A program made the position numbers and the translations under genes. DNA of 64,000 nucleotides from Hygrophila difformis. Taxonomy: Eukaryota; Streptophyta; Magnoliopsida; Lamiales; Acanthaceae. The notes beneath the pieces are model-generated. The model saw nothing but the letters and a program-made list of their open reading frames with translations, did not search any database and was not told the DNA's origin. Location: positions 40,760,890 through 40,824,889 of the forward strand of contig JAOANR010000001.1 in the NCBI GenBank assembly GCA_030278955.1. The letters are read 5' to 3'. Shown here piece by piece: positions 61,901-64,000 of the stretch; position 1 is the stretch's first letter; the number at the start of each line of letters is the position of its first letter.

Positions 61901-62430
61901 GGCATGTAGGATTTGACGAATTCAGCTTTTTGGTATCTTTGCCAATATGCTACCTCTATCACAAGAAAGGGCTACCGAGTTTAGTAAAGTAGTATTGACT
62001 GTTTGATCTGCAGTGGCTGCTGAGTTCAATTTGTGTTATTTTATGCATTGTCTCTTCATCCGTAGGAAATTTAAGTGCATTTGGATAGACAATGGAAATT
62101 TATATGTTTGGGCGGACGAAACTATTTATTTGTTGGGCTGATAAAACTATTTATATTACAAGTATTTTAAGTATGCTACTCATTGGGAGTTGGTAGTTGG
62201 TACTGGATTAGAGATGGGCTATCTGCATTTTTCCCAATGGTAAGCATTTCTGATGCCTCCTATTGTTCAATTAAGTTAGACGTTGGATATATCTCGAACG
62301 GTTGGTCTACAATTCTGCAAAGGGTAAATGAATCGAATGGTGGTGTTGGATTCAATTTTGTTCCTAGAATTTTTATGTTGTGTGGGTCCTACTTGCGCTC
62401 TTCAGTCAGTTACAGCAGAGTCTTGTGGCC
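58921..62430. other. Right part of the composite segment, no gene recognised
   Basis: Continues the pre-insertion DNA broken at CCCGA. It has intron-like AT/T-rich stretches and possible exon-like bits (for example after the CAG near 60150, IEDEDVIHYSKWPEVEA; and after GGTGGCAG near 61387). I cannot assign them to a family. A homopolymer of 29 G lies at 60203-60231. Confidence 0.4.
60203..60231 (+). repeat. Poly(G) run of 29
   Basis: An uninterrupted G tract in AT-rich surroundings. It could fold as a quadruplex, or it may be a sequencing or assembly artefact. Confidence 0.9.
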
Positions 62431-62780
62431 ACATGGTAGCATATTATTTATCTTAATTTTGATTTTATTTTCATAATAATTTCCATCCATTTATTTTCTC
62501 TATACCTCCTATATGCTGTTGGTGATTTGGTTATACTTTCGTTTAGAACTTCTTCACTATCATGGATTTACATTTAGAAACAGCTTTAAAAAAGGTAGAT
62601 TTTGCAACATGGTAGCATATTATTTATCTTAATTTTGCTTTTATTTTCATAATGGTTTCCATCCATTTGTTTTCTCTATTCCTCCTATATTCCGTCGATG
62701 ATTTGGTTACACTTTCGTTTGGTACTTCTTCTCGGATTTACATTTAGAAACAGCTTTAAAAGAATGTAGATTTTGCAACA
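62431..62780. repeat. Tandem duplication of about 177 bp
   Basis: ACATGGTAGCATATTATT starts at 62431 and again at 62608. The two copies are similar throughout, with scattered substitutions and small indels. No coding content. Confidence 0.85.
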
Positions 62781-62995
62781 CTTATGGTTATGACATGTTT
62801 TTGCACATCTGTGTTCTATAACAAGATCTATTATTGTCACCATAACATGTATTCTTATTAAATCTATATTTCTTTGACACTTGATTGCTCTGTTTTCTCT
62901 CCTTAATTTCACATCGATGAGCAATGAATTGATGACATCAAGACTTATCTGCTGAAATCATCTGTATTGCATGTTGTTATTTCATCAATCATTGC

Positions 62996-63030
62996 AAACG
63001 AGGAGCGTAGCCCGCCAACACGAGCACTAG

Positions 63031-63031
<1 letters not shown>
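62996..63031 (+). mobile_element. Candidate Helitron 3' terminus
   Basis: GAGGAGCGTAGCCCGCC (a decayed stem-loop around GTA), then AACACGAGCA, then CTAG followed by T. A GC-rich hairpin 10-12 bases before CTAG-T, with no target duplication, is the known Helitron end signature. The left end may be the TC at 37503. The gene fragments upstream (MATE and P5A ATPase, same direction, introns kept) are what Helitrons typically carry. No Rep/helicase is seen, so it would be non-autonomous. Confidence 0.4.

Positions 63032-63070
<39 letters not shown>
63032..63070. repeat. TA dinucleotide tract
   Basis: A run of TA, starting TATTTATATATA, just outside the candidate Helitron end. Confidence 0.9.
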
Positions 63071-63075
<5 letters not shown>

Positions 63076-63499
63076 CTATTGAAGAAAAAGTATCCAAACA
63101 TCCATTAAACATTTAGAGTACTAAGACTCTAAATGTGAGGATGTTGATATTTGGAGAAAATCTAATAATTTTTTTCCCTATGTTTGCTTTGCAGGAATGC
63201 ATGGAATCAACAAAAAGAAAAATAAAGCTCCGAAAACCAGGTTCCTGGTTGGGTTAACACTCTATTTAATGGAAACTAATTTCGGAATTTAGAGAAATTT
63301 AAAATCCGGAATAAATCCATAAAGTATAAATGTTGATCCAACCTAATTTATGCAAGCAATTTACTGTAGAATAATACTTTTGTGCAAATATGCATGCTCA
63401 GTGTTTTTGATTTGTAGAAAATGCATAATTTTAGAATAAAAACTGGAAAAATTTTAAAATTTCTCTAAGTGCTGAATGCGCTTTAATTTCATCTCACAT
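63071..63499. other. AT-rich interval, possibly Athila-related
   Basis: No gene. A TTTGCTTTGCAG|GAATGC acceptor-like boundary is at 63187-63196. The stretch before array 3 (TTTCTCTAAGTGCTGA, near 63460-63475) resembles the stretch before array 1 (TTTTGGCTAAGTGTTGG, near 27098-27113), so both arrays sit in related sequence. Confidence 0.35.
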
Positions 63500-64000
63500 C
63501 AATGCGGTCTATACCGCATTATTTGAAACAAACCGCATCAGACGTATTGCCTTAGTAATTTTATAATTCGGTCTAATCAATTCGGTATACACCAAATTGA
63601 CTGTAAAAGACCGAATTGATCCTCCAAGGCATTCCTTGTTAATTCTGCCAAGTAGCAATCCGGTCTACAAGTGAGCAATTCGGTCTATACCGAATTGACT
63701 TTAATAAACTGCATTGATCTACAAAAGAGGCACCATTCATTCTTGCAAGTGAGCAATTTGGTCTACAGGTCAATTCGGTCTATACCGAATTGCCTGAATA
63801 GATCTAATTGCCTCACAAAAGCACCCCATAATTTTTCTAAGTGTCCAATTCGGTTTCCTCGCTCCAATTCGGTCTTATGTCAATTCGGTCTATACCGAAT
63901 TGATTTTAAATACCGAATTGCAGTGACTTGTTTGTGCTTATTCCTCAATTCGGTCTACAAGCCAATTCGGTCTAGACCGAATTGATGATGCGGTCTCCAT
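63500..64000. repeat. Nested-palindrome array 3 (6 units, cut by window end)
   Basis: Units at about 63500, 63564, 63656, 63753, 63845 and 63945, spaced mostly 92-100 bases. The half-sites are those of arrays 1 and 2, with CAATGCGGT variants in the first. Spacers differ from those of arrays 1 and 2. Confidence 0.82.

Noticed and set aside
63500..64000. 3' LTR of the Athila element
   Set aside because: The palindrome type matches array 1, but spacers are not collinear and no LTR start, PPT or TATA can be placed before the window ends, so I did not call it.

Overview
This is a repeat-dominated, gene-poor stretch of a flowering-plant nuclear genome, most likely a eudicot. The species cannot be told from the sequence. 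The evidence is several plant Ty3/gypsy families (chromodomain-bearing Tekay/Del-like elements primed by initiator tRNA-Met, and an Athila element primed by tRNA-Asp), a plant L1 LINE with an RRM and DUF4283-type ORF1, a Tourist/PIF-Harbinger-like MITE, long ATT microsatellites, and intron-bearing fragments of plant genes. No intact cellular gene is visible; the remnants of two (a MATE transporter and a P5A-ATPase) are dead.

Layout. 1-3190: LINE on the minus strand, running off the left edge and inserted in the 5' LTR of element A. 3191-8812: element A (+), a gag-less chromovirus with a chimeric 3' end. 8814-12010: AT-rich satellite with a ~1.42-kb higher-order period, into which A inserted. 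12011-15138: AT-rich DNA, small tandem repeats and a 408-bp MITE. 15139-24715: element D (+), a nearly complete chromovirus with LTRs about 0.6% different by eye, a likely spliceosomal intron between gag and protease, and several disabling mutations. 24716-27120: no recognisable gene. 27121-37484: a decayed Athila element (E), preceded by two arrays of nested palindromes. 37485-63031: a composite segment with exon-intron fragments of a MATE transporter and of a P5A-type ATPase, ending in a Helitron-like terminus. It is split by element B (40333-58915, minus, TSD CCCGA), and B is itself split in its 5' LTR by element C (48251-57068, minus, TSD CCTAG). 63500-64000: a third nested-palindrome array, cut by the window end.

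Element B is the most unusual unit. It has lost nearly all of gag-pol but keeps both LTRs, PBS, PPT and the last part of the chromodomain. In place of pol it carries two convergent genes: an antisense gene resembling the 'putative plant transposon protein' family, and a sense gene for a small coiled-coil acidic protein. Its LTR also holds a seven-copy hairpin array whose stems co-vary between copies.

The nesting order agrees with LTR divergence: C sits inside B and its LTRs are less diverged (about 0.7%) than those of B (about 1.5%). These are hand counts from side-by-side reading, not computed alignments.
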